Assembly (NCBI RefSeq): GCF_034263275.1
Contig: NZ_CP139559.1
Span: 1,488,001 to 1,552,000, forward strand
From: Mucilaginibacter sp. cycad4
GTDB lineage: Bacteria > Bacteroidota > Bacteroidia > Sphingobacteriales > Sphingobacteriaceae
Direction of reading: 5' to 3'
Length of the DNA stretch: 64,000 nt
Shown here: in pieces, positions 62,734 to 64,000 of the stretch
Numbering within the stretch: the first letter of the stretch is position 1
Layout: each line of letters begins with the position of its first letter
Position numbers and translations under genes: made by a program
Notes under the pieces: generated by a model
Told to the model about the DNA's origin: nothing
Databases searched by the model: none
Seen by the model: the letters and a program-made list of their open reading frames with translations, nothing else

Positions 62734-64000
62734 ATGAGAAAAGGGGCGTTTGGAATTGCCTTTGCCTATTTGCTGATTAGCCTGCTATGGATCATGTTCA
62801 GTGACCGGCTGCTATTTTATTTTGAAGGGATACTTAGCCCAAGCCAGTACCTGTGGCTGAGTTTAGGGAAGGGTGCCCTGTTTGTGATGGTTACCGCAAT
62901 TGCGCTTTACGCCCTGATCAGGTCAGAAGACCGGAAGTTGAAGCAGAGCGAGAAGCAGTACCGGAGCATGTATGAATCCAATCCAAACCCCATGTGGATT
63001 TACGAGCCGGGGACCCTTCGGTTTATTTCGGTAAACGATGCTGCCATTGCAGTTTATGGCTACAGTGCAGAAGAGTTCCGGCAACGGACGATCCTGGACA
63101 TCAGGCCTGCCGAAGACCGGGAAAATGTGGTTTCTTCATCAGAACGACTGGACAGTAAGCTTAACCACAGCGGTACCTGGCGCCACATTAAAAAGGACGG
63201 ACAACTGATTTACGTAAATATTACCTCGCATAAGATCCGGTTTAATAAAAAGCCCCATATCATGGTTATGGTGCGTGATATGACCGAACGGGTAGAATTT
63301 GAGCAAGCCCTTGAGAAAGTAAACCGGGAGCTTGTGGAAGAAAAACATAAGCTCAGTGAAACGCAGCTGTTGTCGCGGGTAGCCGGATGGGAATTCTATC
63401 CGCGGGAAAACAAGCTGATATGGTCAGATGAAGTTTATCGCATTGCCGGTTTGAACCCGGATGATGACCGGGAAGCTTTCGATATTTATGTACAGCACAT
63501 TTATCCGGAAGACCGGCCGCTGATGATCAATGCCCTGCATGAGCTGATCAGTACCGGTAAACAGCTCGATGTAACGCACCGGATCACTGCCCTGGATGGT
63601 ACTACCCGTTATATCCGCCAGCTTGCACGCCTGGAAAGCAGCGGAGAGCAGGAATTGAAGATATCTGGTTCATTACAGGATATCACAGAACTCAAGCAAT
63701 TGGAACTGGAGCGTAACCGGTACCTGTATAGCTTTGAGCATACCCTGAACAGTATCACCGATTGCTTTTTTGAGCTGGACAGACAAATGAAGATAACCCG
63801 GATAAACGACATTTTCCGGGAGATGGTTAAAACCGACAGAAGCCAGATTATAGGCACAAGTATTTTTGAGTTTTTTCCTAAAAGCGAAAATAAGTTTTAC
63901 CAGGTTTACCAGAAAGCACTTGAAGAACGCGTTATTGTAAGGCATGAAGATTACTCGGTTATCCTGCAGCGCTGGCTGAGGATGGCTGCTTATCCTACTG
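62734..64000 (+). CDS. Multi-PAS sensor protein, probably histidine kinase (partial, 3' end outside window)
   Basis: 422 codons are open to the window end and continue beyond it. Two membrane helices (about 5-30 and 45-65) are followed by three PAS domains: about 72-190 (SMYESNPNPMWIYEPGTLRF), about 205-325 (AGWEFYPRENKLIWSDEVYR with a PAC-like tail), and about 335 on (SFEHTLNSITDCFFELDRQM). A kinase C-terminus is expected but not seen. Codons are more GC-rich (many CGG, CTG) than in neighbours such as the TPR kinase. It faces the CHASE3 kinase gene, so the pair may sense related signals. Confidence 0.88.
   Translation, partial: MRKGAFGIAFAYLLISLLWIMFSDRLLFYFEGILSPSQYLWLSLGKGALFVMVTAIALYALIRSEDRKLKQSEKQYRSMYESNPNPMWIYEPGTLRFISVNDAAIAVYGYSAEEFRQRTILDIRPAEDRENVVSSSERLDSKLNHSGTWRHIKKDGQLIYVNITSHKIRFNKKPHIMVMVRDMTERVEFEQALEKVNRELVEEKHKLSETQLLSRVAGWEFYPRENKLIWSDEVYRIAGLNPDDDREAFDIYVQHIYPEDRPLMINALHELISTGKQLDVTHRITALDGTTRYIRQLARLESSGEQELKISGSLQDITELKQLELERNRYLYSFEHTLNSITDCFFELDRQMKITRINDIFREMVKTDRSQIIGTSIFEFFPKSENKFYQVYQKALEERVIVRHEDYSVILQRWLRMAAYPT

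Noticed and set aside
1..64000. tRNA, rRNA, tmRNA or riboswitch
   Set aside because: No cloverleaf, conserved rRNA core or known aptamer pattern was recognised on either strand, though a covariance-model search was not possible.

Overview
The window looks like chromosomal DNA of a Bacteroidetes, most plausibly family Sphingobacteriaceae (Mucilaginibacter or Pedobacter type). This is inferred from content, not from a database search. The pointers are a FecR/ECF sigma/TonB-receptor cassette, two lipoprotein-type RND pumps, a LysRS with a C-terminal extension, promoter -7 elements of the form TAnnTTTG, weak ribosome binding sites, and many palindromic intergenic repeats. The sequence carries no rRNA, tRNA, phage or complete insertion sequence that I could recognise.

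Layout. 1-6.0 kb: a divergent pair of a partial cell-wall amidase and lptD, then cinA and a lipoylated E2 acyltransferase, closed by a strong terminator. 6.1-16 kb: housekeeping genes (pcm, smpB, an mntR-Nramp metal operon, an Lrp regulator, ung, lysS). Between them are small membrane genes, including a two-gene unit of a HExxH membrane protein and a zinc-ribbon/TPR protein. 16-17 kb: an SMP-30 family secreted enzyme and a short MITE-like element. 17.2-25.2 kb: a cell-surface signalling and uptake locus read on the minus strand: ECF sigma, FecR anti-sigma, TonB receptor with an STN domain, surface lipoprotein, and secreted DNA/RNA endonuclease lipoprotein. 25.4-28.3 kb: an M16 peptidase, followed by a 627-bp gap in which one repeat has inserted into another with a 10-bp target duplication.

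28.9-34.7 kb holds a complete RND efflux operon (adaptor, pump, outer-membrane factor) on the minus strand. A CPA1 Na+/H+ antiporter, a dGTPase and an AraC regulator follow on the plus strand. 39.9-47.9 kb holds a second RND operon bracketed by three TetR-family regulators. The intergenic regions before the first two TetR genes share the same 31-bp bipartite motif. 47.9-54.3 kb: rpiA and an imuA-imuB-dnaE2 mutagenesis operon. 54.3-64 kb: a repeat-filled gap, a His-rich TPR protein, a cupin, a TPR sensor kinase, a small 2Fe-2S ferredoxin, a CHASE3/PAS sensor kinase and, running off the end, a multi-PAS sensor protein.

Taken together this is a core chromosome segment enriched in envelope functions (LPS export, efflux, TonB uptake, metal import) and signalling. 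The most system-like unit is the sigma/FecR/TonB/lipoprotein/nuclease locus, which I read as a regulated system for scavenging extracellular nucleic acid. The most informative non-coding observations are the nested repeat insertion at 28.5 kb, the paired 31-bp motif around the second efflux operon, and the metal-type operator in the mntR promoter.
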